DNA of 64,000 nt from Silene latifolia (Eukaryota; Streptophyta; Magnoliopsida; Caryophyllales; Caryophyllaceae). Below are positions 46,235-57,998 of the stretch, one piece after another. A model generated the notes under the pieces. It ran no database searches, was not told where the DNA came from, and saw nothing but the letters and a program-made list of their open reading frames with translations. The DNA is taken from the NCBI RefSeq assembly GCF_048544455.1, contig NC_133526.1, positions 6,216,001 to 6,280,000 on the forward strand. The letters are read 5' to 3'. Position numbers and translations under genes: made by a program. How positions within the stretch are numbered: position 1 is the first letter of the stretch; every line of letters starts with the position of its first letter.

Positions 46235-49200
46235 TTATAATGCTGCTGTCGCCGGAGTGCTCTTGGTAGGATTGAAAGCCTTCTGTTGGCCACAAGAGAC
46301 GTTGAGTCCAGCTTTCTCTCGGCCAATACCCATCTTGTCGGCGTAGTATAAGTAGTGAGTGATAATAGTGTTCATCTCCTGAACATCTTCACCCTGACCA
46401 CAAAGTTGATCCCCATATAAGACATTCATGGTGGTACCAAAACCAGTGATGCGGTGTGACAAAGTATCGTTCTTGGTAGGCTTCCAGCCTGCAGCCTCTC
46501 CGCAAAATGCTTGATGTGCTGACGGCTGTCCCTTCTTGATGGGTGTCATCCATCTCCATATTGCAGCCTGGAAGGCTAGTGTTGCATTCTGCTCAATGTA
46601 TTCGGGATGGTTTAGTAGATCCACCTTCAGTGCCTCCCCTGTCGCACCATAGTTCACGTTCCTGCGATAAAAGCAACAACCATCATCAGACTCTCATCAA
46701 GAACTGACCTGAACCGGATCCGCTTTTTTCCAACTAATTCCACAAACAACAACATCAGAGCCTTAATCCCAAAATGATTTGGGGTCGGCTGACATGAATC
46801 ATCCTTTGGAACCGTCCATGGGTGATCGCACACCTCCAAAGAGCGAAAATATAGAAAAGGAAAAGTGAAAAACAAAAGGGGAGTGAAACATGATACAAAA
46901 GCCAAGGTAAACTTACAGGTTTTAAAATCGGGGTCCGGAATTCTTTTATAAAAACTTAGAAGTTAAATCGAGAATAAAAGATTAAAACGATTTTGAAAAC
47001 CGAAGTAAAAAATAAGGGTCCGGGATACCTTAAAAGTGAACCAAGTCTTAATATATTTGATTAGCTTCACAAATTTCTTATCTTCATTACACATAATTAG
47101 ACAAAAACATTACCATTCTCAGTCATCGTGTTTTCTATATAACAAATGTTCTCTTTTCTCTAGTGTCATACAGCATTAGACTAGGGCGCTGAATCATAAG
47201 ACATGCACAAGGAACGAAAACAAGAGAAACTATGACGGTCTTAGTGTAAAAAGACAGCAGAACATTAACTCATACAGTCACACATCACATAACAAGCAGC
47301 TTCATAGCATGCCTCAAGTTGAAATGCATAGGCAGCCTAAATAGCAGAGTGAATACGAAAAGTCTTCGTACCAGTATATAGGCAATGCCCCTCGGCCGAA
47401 ATAGGCAACTCCAGGAGTGCATGGATATCTGTACTTGTAAAAGTCATCACAGTAGTCCTGGCTTGGGCTCAATTCCCTGTTGTAGCAAAGTCCCCAAGCT
47501 GATGGTCCACCCTCGACAACGTTATAACCGCCTGAAACAGATAACCGCGACGTCATGTCAAGGTTACAAATACCAATTTTGTAATTACAGTACTATACCC
47601 AAGCTTATTCAGGAGATAAATGACAAATCATAATAAACATGACCAAAACTGACAAACTCAGACTAGAGAGACCCAACAATCCAACATGTAGCAGCCCAAC
47701 CCCAAAGTACACGAAGTTCCCGAAATGACCCAACCCAACGAATCATACCCGTAACAGACCAAAATCAACTGTCGAGAAGGTCTCAAAAATTTCACCATTC
47801 GTGCCCATAATTTTTTTGAGGTTCACCCAAATTACCAACACAAATTCTCATTGAAGACGGGCATATCCGTCACAAGCTGAAGACGGGTCACGTAAGACAA
47901 GCTGAATGCTTTTGTCTTATCTACCCACTTGGGTATTACTTGACCCGTCTTCAGCTTGTGATGGATATGCCCGTCTTCAATGCGACTTGCTGACCAACCA
48001 ATCTACCACCAAAAACAACACCATCAACAAAAATCACCACAAAAGAAAACTTTTTCGTCAAGTCTAAGACAAGAATCTACCCAAATTACCAATCTACCAC
48101 CAAAAACAATACCATTAACCAAAATCACCACCATAGCCTTAGTCCCAAAATGATTTGGGATCGGCTGACATGATTACATGAATCATCATTTGAAACCATC
48201 CACTCGTCCAAGGCTTCCAATAGGGCTTGATAATACCGAAATTGAAGATAAAATTACCAATACACCACAAAAAATAAAACCTTTAAAAACCAAAATCACC
48301 ACAAAAAACAAAACTTTTTATCTCAAATCTAACACAAAATTACCAATCAACCACCAAAAACAATAGCATTAATCAAAATCACCACAAAAAACAACTTTTT
48401 ATCTCAAATCTAACACAAAATTACCAATCAACCACCAAAAACAATAGCATTAACCAAAATCACCACAAAAAACAAAACTTTTTATCTCAAATCTAACACA
48501 AAATTACCAATCAACCACCAAAAACAATAGCATTAATCAAAATCACCACAAAAAACAACTTTTTATCTCAAATCTAACACAAAATTACCAATCAACCACC
48601 AAAAACAATACCATTAACCAAAATCAGCATAAAAGAACAAACTTTTTATCTCAAATCTAAGACAAGTACCTACCTAAATTACCAATCTACTACCAAAAAC
48701 AATACCATTAACAAAAATCACCACAACAACAACATCATAGCCTTAGTCCCAAAATGTGATTTGGGATCGGCCGACATGAATCATCATTTAAAACCGTCCA
48801 GGGATTCCAAAGGGCTCGACAATATACACAAATTGAAGCAAAAAGATAAAAAGAAGACAAAATTGAATCTAAAATCAAAATTAAAGAAGACTTACAAGAA
48901 GTTTTAGCACCAACATGACCCAAAAAAGCAGCAACTTCAAGCATACTCATAAGATTACCACCAGTAGTACCAAACCCAAGATGTTGATACCCAGCTGAAG
49001 CAACTATAAAAGCTTGATAATCCCAAAACCCAACAGCATGAGCTGTTGGCCAATTCCTGTACTTATACAAATCTTCAAATTGATAAACTTGAAAATAATC
49101 TGAAATTGTTCCATTACAACAATACTTAGACCATTGTTCACATTCCCATCCTTTAGTACAAACTTTCTGTCCCTTAACTGTTTTCATTTTAACTACTTCT

Positions 49201-49286
49201 GATAAGTCTGAAACTGCAATTTCCGCCATTAATGCAAGTGTTAGAGCTAGAAAAAGCACCATTTTTGGGGATTTTTTGGAGGTCAT
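46235..49286 (-). CDS. CTL1: Chitinase-like protein, CTL1/POM1 type (GH19 family, probably non-catalytic)
   Basis: Exons on the minus strand: 49286-48896, 47531-47372, 46661-46235; 978 nt, 325 aa, in phase. An N-terminal signal peptide (VLFLALTLALMAEIAVS core, about residues 10-26) directs secretion. GH19-like sequence follows: KVCTKGWECEQWSKYCC, VYQFEDLYKYRN, HAVGFWDYQAF, GRGALPIYW, LNHPEYIEQNATLAFQAAIW. No chitin-binding domain is present. Active class I chitinases have HET at the main catalytic site; here the aligned segment is GHVGAKTSC, so the catalytic glutamate is absent. Arabidopsis CTL1 and CTL2 share this loss and act in cellulose assembly in the wall. CTL1 rather than CTL2 is a guess. 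Both introns carry RTE 3'-end fragments. Confidence 0.92.
46743..47048 (-). mobile_element. 5'-truncated RTE LINE fragment in chitinase-like intron 2
   Basis: ACAAACAACAACATCAG followed by the stem CCCAAAATGATTTGGGG and about 250 bp matching the 3' UTR of the RTE LINE at 30755-31060. It consists of 3' UTR only. No target duplication was identified. Confidence 0.75.
47850..47981. mobile_element. Palindromic MITE in chitinase-like intron 1
   Basis: Arms of about 40 bp starting ATTGAAGACGGGCATATCCG and ending with its reverse complement are almost identical. The centre has TTGTCTTATCTACCCACTTG. It would fold into a long hairpin in intron RNA. It belongs to the GACGG-ended family seen at 5850, 18677 and 35190. 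Confidence 0.7.
48000..48725. repeat. Tandem repeat array with RTE 3'-end fragments in chitinase-like intron 1
   Basis: Units of about 82-85 bp carry TTACCAATCAACCACCAAAA, AATCACCACAAAAAACAA and TTTTTATCTCAAATCTAACA segments. About four near-identical units lie at 48290-48630, with diverged ones on both sides. A copy of the RTE 3' stem (AGTCCCAAAATGATTTGGG) at about 48128-48240 sits within the array and another begins at its right edge. Confidence 0.75.
48728..48850 (-). mobile_element. RTE LINE 3'-end fragment in chitinase-like intron 1
   Basis: ACAACAACATCATAGCC plus the stem and about 100 bp of RTE 3' UTR-like sequence of a slightly different subfamily. It ends about 45 nt from the 5' splice site of intron 1. 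A sister copy at 48128-48240 shares the same subfamily differences. Confidence 0.6.
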
Positions 49287-49677
49287 TTTGAGATGGGTAG
49301 TGTTGTTTTGGTGAATTGCAGATGGGTTTTTGTGTATTTGAGGTGGTGTGTTTGTTTTGCGTCGGTGCGAAGGAATGATTGAGGAGAGAAGGAGAAGGAG
49401 ATGGACGGTTGTGATTTGATGGTGAGGATGATGGATGGTGGAGATTTGATGATGGTGGGGTTTGGTTGTTGAGGAGTTGTAGTTTGGGAATAGAATAAGT
49501 GACAGGCTGGAGTGTGATGAGTTAACTTCCTATAGCACCGACAGTTAGTCAGATACTGTTGTCACAAACGATTGTTTAAGACGGTAATATCTGTCTTAAA
49601 TTTAAAAGGAATAGATGAGATAAAAAGAGAATATCGATGGTGTATAAATTAACAAATAATTTGTCATATATATTTAA
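49287..49677. other. Leader and proximal promoter of the chitinase-like gene
   Basis: About 390 bp between the start codon and the next transposon. GA/TG-rich sequence at 49370-49460 is probably 5' UTR. A short GACGG inverted repeat lies at about 49580-49600. No strong TATA box was assigned. Confidence 0.4.
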
Positions 49678-50749
49678 GACCTTGTTTATTTAGGCTGAAC
49701 AAGATTAAATTGAACTGAATTGAGTTGAAGTGAGTTGAACTGCGCTAGGATGAATACAGTTGAAATAAACTGAGCTGAAATGAACTGAATCAGAGTTGAG
49801 AAATTAAGCCGAATGCTGAACTGAACTTATAGGAGCTGAACTGAACTTATAGGAGCTGAATTGAACTGAACTGAACTTATAAGAACTGAACTGAAATGAA
49901 CTTATAGGAATCGAATCGAACTTATAAGAAATTTGACTAAACTTATATGAAATTTACTTATAGAAATTGAACTGAACTTATAAAAATTTTACGCTTTATA
50001 TATATTATTTTTTCTTACAATTACTACAATACATTACAATAAAAAATAAATTACATATTACATTTTTTTTCTAACCATCTATTTCCATATTATCATCCTA
50101 CTCGTCACTTTCATCTTCATCTTCATTTTCACTGACATCATCGAATTCATCTTTTTTTTTTTCCAACCATCTATTTTTTTAAGAATAATGTATATAGGAT
50201 AATTTTAATATTGGATTTTTTTTGCATTGATTTTAATGAAAAGGGAACTATTTTTTTCAATTCGTCAATATTAAAAAAGCGGGTATAAATTTATACTCCC
50301 TCCGTACCACACCAAAGGTAACGTAGGGGAAAATGAAGTATTTAAGAAAAAGTGGAAAAAGTAAGGGTAAAGAGGTAAAAAAATAGGTGGGGTATGTAAT
50401 TGTGGGTTTAATTGTGGGTTGGTAGGTGGGGTATGTAATGGCATTTTGTGTAAATATCAAATGGGTATATGGATAACTAGGTAATGTTGTGGGCCAAATA
50501 AGGAATGTTACCTTTGGTGTGGTACGTCCGTTTATAGTAAGTGTTACCTTTGGTCTGGTACGGAGGGAGTAGTTAATAATACGTTGTATGAACTTGTCTA
50601 AACTGAACTTATAGGAGTTGAATCGACTTATAAAATCGAATCGAATCGAACTTATAAGAGCCGAATCGAATCGAACTTATAGAATCGAATAACTAAACTT
50701 ATAAACCGAATCAACTTAAAAGCGAATAGAAGTCTAAAAGAACAGGGTC
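49678..50749. mobile_element. Harbinger-like element rich in CTGAACTTATA repeats
   Basis: GACCTTGTTTATTTAGG at the left is loosely mirrored at the right (rc GACCCTGTTCTTTTAGA), with TAA on both sides (49675-49677, 50750-50752). Both subterminal parts (49700-49980 and 50580-50740) are made of a degenerate GAACTGAACTTATAGGA-like minisatellite. It is interrupted by a Stowaway MITE at 50296-50569. No coding was seen. Confidence 0.5.
50296..50569. mobile_element. Stowaway MITE nested in the Harbinger-like element
   Basis: CTCCCTCCGTACCACACC at the left is mirrored by GGTCTGGTACGGAGGGAG at the right, with TA on both sides. A second internal inverted end (GTTACCTTTGGTGTGGTACG at about 50508) suggests a duplicated terminus or a nested copy. 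Confidence 0.8.
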
Positions 50750-51785
50750 TAAGTGATGAATATTTAACCCATTTTTATATTGAAGTCAATGTTTTGAGGG
50801 AGAGAACTAAAGTATAATATTAGTAAATAAATAAATAACGTCACGTTTGATTGTTGAGATGCTTTTGTCGGTCAAAATCTAAAACTTACTCCATGAGTTA
50901 GGTTTATGTATTTAAAATTGTCTTTTAAGTATATGATAAATGATTGGAGATATCATTGAGACGAAGGGTAATTGTAGGCTGCCTTGTACCCGTATTCACC
51001 AAGCAAAACTCAAATCAATGACGGCCCTATTACTTATGGCAGGTACAAGTTTTCAAAACCATATTTGTTCGGTTGTTCCAGGCTGGGGGAAATTGGAATT
51101 CATACCTGTCTCATTTAGTCATTAACCCGCCAAACCATATTTTATTCGACAATCTTTTCCAATAAAAGTAGTTCAATTGATTGTTGAATTGTTGTTGTCA
51201 GTCAAAATCTATAATAAGTCGTGAATAAAGTGAAAGTGAAAGTGAAAGCGAATTTTTTTTCTTATTAAGTACTCCGTATTTACTGATTATATCCCCATAT
51301 AACCTAATCTGGTTGTACAACTCGGATAATACACCTAAAAAAACATACTAATAAACCGTCCACTCGATACTTTTCTTTGCAAAATTCTGGACGAAAGCAT
51401 AATTACAAAACTCCTGCTAATAAACGGGCTATTTTGGAAATTAGGAAATAAGGATAACAAAGAAAAAGAGATTTTTATTAGCGATTTAAATAAAGGTAAC
51501 ACTATATTAGATTCGTCACTATAACCACCAAAAATGTCGCCTAAAAAAAATGCCATAGGTATCCGAACAGAGTAAAATTGCACATAAATACCAAGGCCTT
51601 AATCCCATAAGCATGATAATGAGAAGCTTTTCAAGGCTCAAAGCAATGCTTGACGGACATTTTCAGTCGTACAAACTTTTGAATTTGTAAGCACATTAAG
51701 TGGCATAAAAGAGATAAAAATGAGAACAAAAGTCATTCTGACCATTTTATGCCGATTACTTCTACAATTAAAAATCTGATCAGGT
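50750..51785. other. Spacer with the 3' end of the L15 gene
   Basis: No extra gene is visible. The segment 51600-51785 is likely the 3' UTR of the L15 gene on the minus strand. A GTGAAA microsatellite lies at about 51228-51250. Confidence 0.4.
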
Positions 51786-54700
51786 TCAGGCGGGGGTGGC
51801 AGCTTCTGTGGGTTCATCAAACGTAAATGGAATAGGCTTAGTTGGGGCGGGTAAGCGTCCAATACTGTCAACCTTATCTTTGATCTTTGGTGGAGGCCGA
51901 GCTGCTTTAGGTAGTAATCTACCTTTCTTAACAAACCATTCTGGCTTAAGCAATGCTTTGAAACCCAACTTATTGTAATGGACTCTCCTGACAGTTCCCC
52001 CAGCTGCTTCGACAGCAGCTTTTGCTCTAACCGTCACCCTAGATACCTGTATCAAATCCACATCAGCTGTTATTATAGTTGGGAGCGAGAGATTAAAGAG
52101 AAGTAACAGTAGCACCCTAGATACCAGTATTTAAGAACCAGGCTCAAGAGCAACGGTAACATCAGGAGCATGTCCGAAACAATAAAACATCGGTGTGTAA
52201 TTGGCCCAAAAAAACAACAACATCAGAGCCTTAATCCCAAAATGATTTGGGGTCGGCTGACATGAATCATCCTTTAGAACCGTGCATGGGTGAACGCACA
52301 CCTCAAAATGCCAACAAAATAGAAAAGGAAAAATGAAAAACAAAAGGGAGAGTGAAACATAATACAAAGGTCAAGGTAAACTTATACTTCGTAGGTTTTA
52401 AAAATCGAAGTCTGGATTTCTTTTATAAAAACTTGAAATTTAAATCGAGAATAAAGATTTGAAAACCGAAGTAAAATTTAAGGGCCAGAATACCTTAAAA
52501 GTGAACCAAGTAAAAATATACTCCGTATAAGAAATTAGTTGGTAAAAAAGGTGTAATTGGCCTCTTTAAGTTGGCAAATAAAGGTTCTCGAGTTCAGGGG
52601 TTGGGTGACTAAATATTATTTCCCCTATTTTTCATAAATGTCATATTTTTCCTTTTTTTCGCCTAATCAATGGGATTGCGCCATCTCTGAATTTGTCAAG
52701 CTTTTTGCAGTGAAATAGTTTTTAGTTTCTCCCACGTTGTAAATTTGAGCCAGGTATACCATTTCTCTTACGGCACACCAGTTCAACGTACCTCTACGCT
52801 TATATATTTGTGCCGCAGTAAATGAAAGAATTCCACAGAATAGGAAGGAGTACCACCACTTTAACCTTTAATACAATCACATACGACAGGCAAGGAAAGA
52901 AGGGAGATAGAAACAAACAAAATGATAAGGAGTCTGGGTAAATTAGAAGCATTTTCGTATTACCTCCAAATGAATAGGCCAGACTATTTGTTCGCAACCA
53001 CGTCCCATTAGCCTGACTCCATCTCCTATCTGCTTTCCTATGGCTCCCACATCCTTCAAGAGTCAAGGCATATGGACAAGACCAACGAATATTAGGCGGG
53101 GGAAACAAATATTTGAGCACAGCTTGACGTAATTAAAAAGGCAAACCTTCAGCGTTTTCATTGTAATCAGTTCAGATGAGTCAATCATCCCCATGTTTAT
53201 GAGCTTGGCAATCTTTCCTAAGCCACATGGCTGCAAAGAAGACAGCAGCAATACGCAAATCAAACAAAGTTTAAGATTTTGATTGTAAACAGAAACTTGT
53301 ATGAGACGATCTTACGTATAAGATGACTTAATTAACCATATTAAATCATAAATGATGATTATTTGGGTTGGTCTGACATACAAGACCGACTCATACAAGA
53401 CTCACTGCAGATTGTCAATACCAAAATGGAAAATTTGTTGGTACAGAACCGTGGATACCAAAATCAGATGACAGCCAATCTCAGTAAACAAAAAATTCAA
53501 CCTTTATATCGAAATAAAAATAACAAATCGGGCTCAGAACAATACAATAACTCTTGCGGTCAATACAAACATCTAAGTTATAATATAACTCTCAAATTAC
53601 CATTAATGCAGTCACGCTAATTATAAGAAGACATTAAGGTTTCCTCAAATGTTTAAGTTTCTCCAAGAACACTAATGCGTGCTTGTACTTGCAATATTTT
53701 ATTTTTACATCTAACTCTCTTTCATCATTTCTTCACAACTACCCACCTAAACTTCACTTCATTCAATCCTACCATAATCACTCCTACAAGTGATACAACT
53801 ATGGTTTCTAACCATCCCCTCTCTCCCTCTCGCTTTACGCTTACTGAAAATAGCTTCAAATATCAATATTGATGTCTATTTATAGAGAAAAGAAAAAGTA
53901 AGTTGATATAATTTTTATTTGTATATCCGTCCCCTCCCTACCCCGCAATTTGCGGGAGCGTTGTTGTATCGTTTTAAGTCTTTAACCATGAAAATGTCAT
54001 CAAAAAGAAAAAAAAAAAGAAAAGGTCTTTATCTCTTTGATAGATGAACCATCTCAACCAAACCTTAAGGTGATGGTTGAGGCTCAATTATTATATTTAA
54101 TCCTATTACGCCCCCCTCACTCGAATGTCCATTGGGCTTGAAGAGTGGTTAGTGCACAAGCCCAGTTATTATATTTATTCCTATTATCTTTCATCTCCAT
54201 TCTCTCATCGAACTCCTCAAATCCCTAATCTCCATTGTCCATATCCCTAGTAAAATCCCCATTTTCATGAATATTTCTTCTCCCTCATCCTATCATCCAT
54301 GGCCATGATAGGATAACCTATCATAGTTATTCATGCTATAGATAGCAATGTTTCTGGGCGATGTACATGAGAAAATAAAAGATTTATGAGGGGATAAGAC
54401 GATAAATAAGAGAAGCACACAATGTTGAGAGGATTACGGATAAAAATCATGTTCAGCACCACAAAATTTCGTTGTCAACATTTTCAATAATTAAACAATC
54501 AAATAAAATAAAAATTAGACCAAAATTGTTTATATTATTTTTCTCTATAAATAGAGATCAATATAAATATGATTAGAGTTATTTTAATAGAGATAACATT
54601 CATGTCTAACAATGATCCCACGTCACGCCAATTAACCAAACTAAACCAAAGCCCTTGTGAGTTTCACTGAAAGATTTGAAGCAACACTAGTAGGAATAGT

Positions 54701-57700
54701 GGAAAAGTGAGTTTGGTCCTTCGCATCCGATGCTCAAACGTGGGCTAGAACATACAAGTAGTTGCTGAACCACTAACTCTAAAACTCGATTACCATGTTT
54801 TCACCACATCAAAGGAATCTTCCATCTCAAGCCAAAAATTTTCTAATTTGAAGAGTCTTCTAGATGTGCAAGGATTTTTAACCCCAACAATTATAGATAA
54901 TCAAGCCAGCTTCAGTGTTTGAGAATGCTATTAACTTTCTAGAATCATGAAACAGGTCGTAATCAAGTTTCATGAAGTATATAGGATGTGTGAGTACACT
55001 AAAATGTTTCGCTACCATCAGTAATATGAAGAAAGAAGTTAAGGACCACCGGCCAGACATCATGTATTCCATAACTCAAATAGTATCAGACGTGAGTCAT
55101 CAAAGTTTCTTTTAGATAGCCTTTGCTTAATTCCCCTTTGTGCATTCTCAAAGGCCTATAAGTTGGCCTTTCTCACTATGGCTTCCTAGCTGTAAACCAT
55201 CCTATATATCATCTTTCCAGAACTTTTTTTTTCTTTATTCTTTCACCTGCTCCCTAGACATTCAACAGGAGTAAATAGATTGACGACTCCAAGTAGCATA
55301 GGTTTACCAAGGACGGCTAGAAAGCTGATTATCATTACCATTATTAAACTTGTGCCTATAAAGAGCCTCCTGTTTAAAGCAGGGTACGGCAACTCAACAC
55401 AAAATTAAGTCCACTTTTTAAGAATAATATAGCTAGAGAAATGATAATCCACATTAACATCAACACAAAATCATAGTTCTAAAACTCGCATCATCTAATG
55501 GCAAGAAAAGATAAATTTATGTCACTGCTCACTAGATAGTTTACAGGGTTACCTAATTCGCTCCCCCGACGAATTGCGAATTAATTCGCAATTCGTTTTC
55601 ATCTTAATTCGTCCCAATTCGCTGAGATGAGCGAATTATACGATTATGCTAAAAACCAAAAAAATCAGGAAAAATTGAAGTATAGACAAGATACCTGATT
55701 ATTTTGAAGTTTGAACTTTGAAGCCAAGCACAATGATTTGATTCACTATTGTAGATTTGTAGATTTAGCTTTAATTTGATTTTCATTTCTGACAGGAAGA
55801 TGATATTTTTTTAGCTTTGTTGATATAAAAGGATAATCCTTTTGCGAATTGGATTCGACGAATTACCGAATTTTAAAATAATGTAATTCGCCAGCGAATC
55901 GCGAATTAGAATTAAGAAAACGAATTGAACGAATTGCGAATCCGGTAACCCTGAGTTTAATTGCTCCAGGATCACAAGGCAACTCTCAGAGCAAAAAAAA
56001 GTAGACAATAGATTCAGATAAAAGCAACCAAATAATACGCCATTACAATTATGATTTATGAACACAAACATTGCTCTTATTCAAATATTAGGGGGCCTAT
56101 TAAAACCTACAAAAGTTGGTGGATTTATAACCTACTAAAGCAAGTAAAGCATATTTTTCAATAACCCAAACTAAGCAAAGCTTTAACTTCACTGAACTCG
56201 TAGAGTCCCGGGTACGTGTAATATCGTATGTTGCTTTGGAATGTCAAGTTAATTTATCAAGTAAAAGTACCACCGGGATACATTACCTGGTAAGTATGTT
56301 CTCATTTCATTTTATTTTACAGTTTTGGCCTTTTCTTGGACTCGGCCTTCAGGAAGGAGGAAGGTTCTAAGACTGAGAAGCGAAAGAGGAAAAGAGAGGT
56401 GCAGCAAGTTCCAGATCAAAGGGAGTTTGTGCAACAACCAGTTCTTCAAAAGTGGGTATTAGTCACTCTCTAGTCACATTCAACCTAGTTGAAACATCGA
56501 AAGAGTTGCATTAACAATCCTAAAAATTATCCCTAGAATATCTCACAAGAACCTCTACTTGCTGATTGTGAAGTAGTAGATCACCAGTAGCTTTCTAGAT
56601 CAATATTGTAGCAGAAAACCGCTCAGAACAGCGATAATGTTCAAGAACACCCTCCCTTTCTCGGCCATATGCAAGACATTAAGGTAAGGACAAATTGACA
56701 ATTGAAAATAATCGAAAAAACATGATGGTCTACATTAAGAAGCAGCCTATACACAATCATGCCGAATCTCAATAATTGGCAATCCCAAGCAACACTCACA
56801 CAGAACTACAGAAGGCAATACGCCAAACAGAAGGAAAAATGAAAAAGGTTCAATCTTTCTCTTCCATAGTGATCATATACATTAACACTTGAATATTTCT
56901 CATCTCTATAACAACAAGAGCACCATCCAAGCTTGTAGCTATTACCCTTGCATCAAAGAGAACGCCTTTCAAACCCGTGATCACACATCATTTCACCATG
57001 AACATTACCCCAAACAAATCTTGTCCTAACATTGTTCCCTAAAACCCGCGTCTAATAGATATCAACCAAGTAGTCCAAACAATTCAACGAGTCATTTTGA
57101 TAAATACTAGTGGCGGAACTAGGGGATTAGTAAAGTTGCTCACTCGCCTTTGGACAATGAAAAAATTGAAATCTTGCCTTTGTTGGAGAGAAGGGGAGGG
57201 AAGGGAGAATGGAGGAGGTGATTTTCCTTCCAAATCTTGCCTTTGTTGGATCCATTTTCCCTTCCCTCCAAATCCCTCCACCTCCATTTTGCTAACCAAA
57301 CAATGGATTTCCCATCCCTTCAAATCACTCCCTCCCTTTCCTTTCAAATCCTTCAATCCAAACATACCCTTATTACTTAAATTTTCGATCTTTTTTCCAG
57401 TTTACCTTATATCACTACTAGTACTCCCCCCAACTAAAAATCATGGTTCCGCCATTGTTATTACTCTTATCATACGATTCATACGCAATCAAAAACAACA
57501 ATTTAGCTAATCAAACACATTGTAAACACCAATTTAGATCAAAACCCTAATTCCAATGCAATCAACAAAATCAAAAACAACAAAGTAGAGAAACATAACC
57601 TGAAATTCAAGACTAAAAGGGTTCTTAAACCCTCTTTTAGGAAGCCTACGCCGCAAAGGAGTCTGACCGCCTTCGAACCCGAATTTAGCAGTACCACGAG

Positions 57701-57998
57701 CCTTCTGACCCTTATGCCCACGACCAGCAGTCTTACCCAAACCCGACCCAATACCACGCCCTTTCCTCTTCTTTTGTTTGGTGGCACCCGGGTTATCCCT
57801 TATATCATTCAGCACTAGTGGACCACCAGTGTACGCCCTTTTCGACGAATACCCGAGATCGAAAAGGGAACCATTGAAGGCAGGGATTGGTGGGATTGGG
57901 GATTTGGAAAAGAGGGTATGTGTGATGGAGGGTGGAGAGGGGGAAATGTAGGGTTTTGTTAGGGTTTGGATTGATGTTGAGATTAGCCTTCTTAACAT
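51786..57998 (-). CDS. Bacterial-type ribosomal protein uL15, probably mitochondrial (4 exons)
   Basis: Exons on the minus strand: 57998-57600, 53230-53147, 53053-52964, 52046-51786; 834 nt, 277 aa, all phase 0. The first 50-60 residues are rich in Ser, Thr, Arg and Pro with few acids, like a mitochondrial presequence. The L15 core follows: [74 protein letters not shown] and [16 protein letters not shown]. uL15 sits in the large ribosomal subunit and helps late assembly. Organelle targeting is inferred from the presequence and the 277 aa length; a chloroplast location is less likely. Intron 1 is 4.4 kb and loaded with mobile DNA. Confidence 0.92.
52207..52550 (-). mobile_element. 5'-truncated RTE LINE copy in L15 intron 3, with target duplication
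   Basis: The 12 bp GTGTAATTGGCC is present at 52195-52206 and 52551-52562. Between them is ACAACAACATCAGAGCC, the RTE 3' stem and about 300 bp of RTE 3' UTR. It was a separate insertion of the family represented in full at 30755-34449, truncated to its 3' UTR. Confidence 0.88.
53275..55543. other. L15 intron 1, left part
   Basis: AT-rich intron sequence. The segment 53285-53400 has GATCTTACGTATAAGA and ACAAGACCGACTCATACAAGACT motifs typical of short repeats. The rest shows no recognised element and no conserved exon on either strand. Confidence 0.4.
55544..55953. mobile_element. MITE with CAGGGTTACC ends in L15 intron 1
   Basis: CAGGGTTACCTAATTCGC at the left is mirrored by GCGAATCCGGTAACCCTG at the right. 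AGTTTA directly flanks both ends (55538-55543 and 55954-55959). Inside, AATTCGC/GCGAATT motifs recur in both orientations near each end. The CAGGG start suggests hAT ancestry, although only 6 bp of duplication can be seen. Confidence 0.7.
56320..56460 (+). pseudogene. Exon-like island inside L15 intron 1
   Basis: After a TTTTATTTTACAG acceptor-like sequence comes about 125 bp that is purine-rich and reads, in one frame, [20 protein letters not shown] and on to a Q-rich end, up to a possible donor at AAAA|GTGGGT. It lies on the strand opposite to L15. The flanking intron is AT-rich, so the island stands out. It might be a captured or relic exon; the source protein is not recognised. Confidence 0.3.
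57106..57460. mobile_element. Repeat with GTGGCGGAAC...GGTTCCGCCA ends in L15 intron 1
   Basis: AGTGGCGGAACTAGGGG at the left is mirrored by GGTTCCGCCATT at the right. Similar ends occur singly near 7130 and 36160. Within it is a second inverted repeat of purine-rich GGGAGGGAAGGGAG and pyrimidine-rich TTCCCTTCCCTCC sequence with TTGTTGGA. It looks like one MITE inside another, about 140 bp from L15 exon 1. Confidence 0.5.

Noticed and set aside
48735-48895. C-terminal extension of the chitinase-like exon 1 reading frame
   Set aside because: The family sequence ends at AKTSC exactly at a GTAAG donor; the remainder reads into intron repeats.
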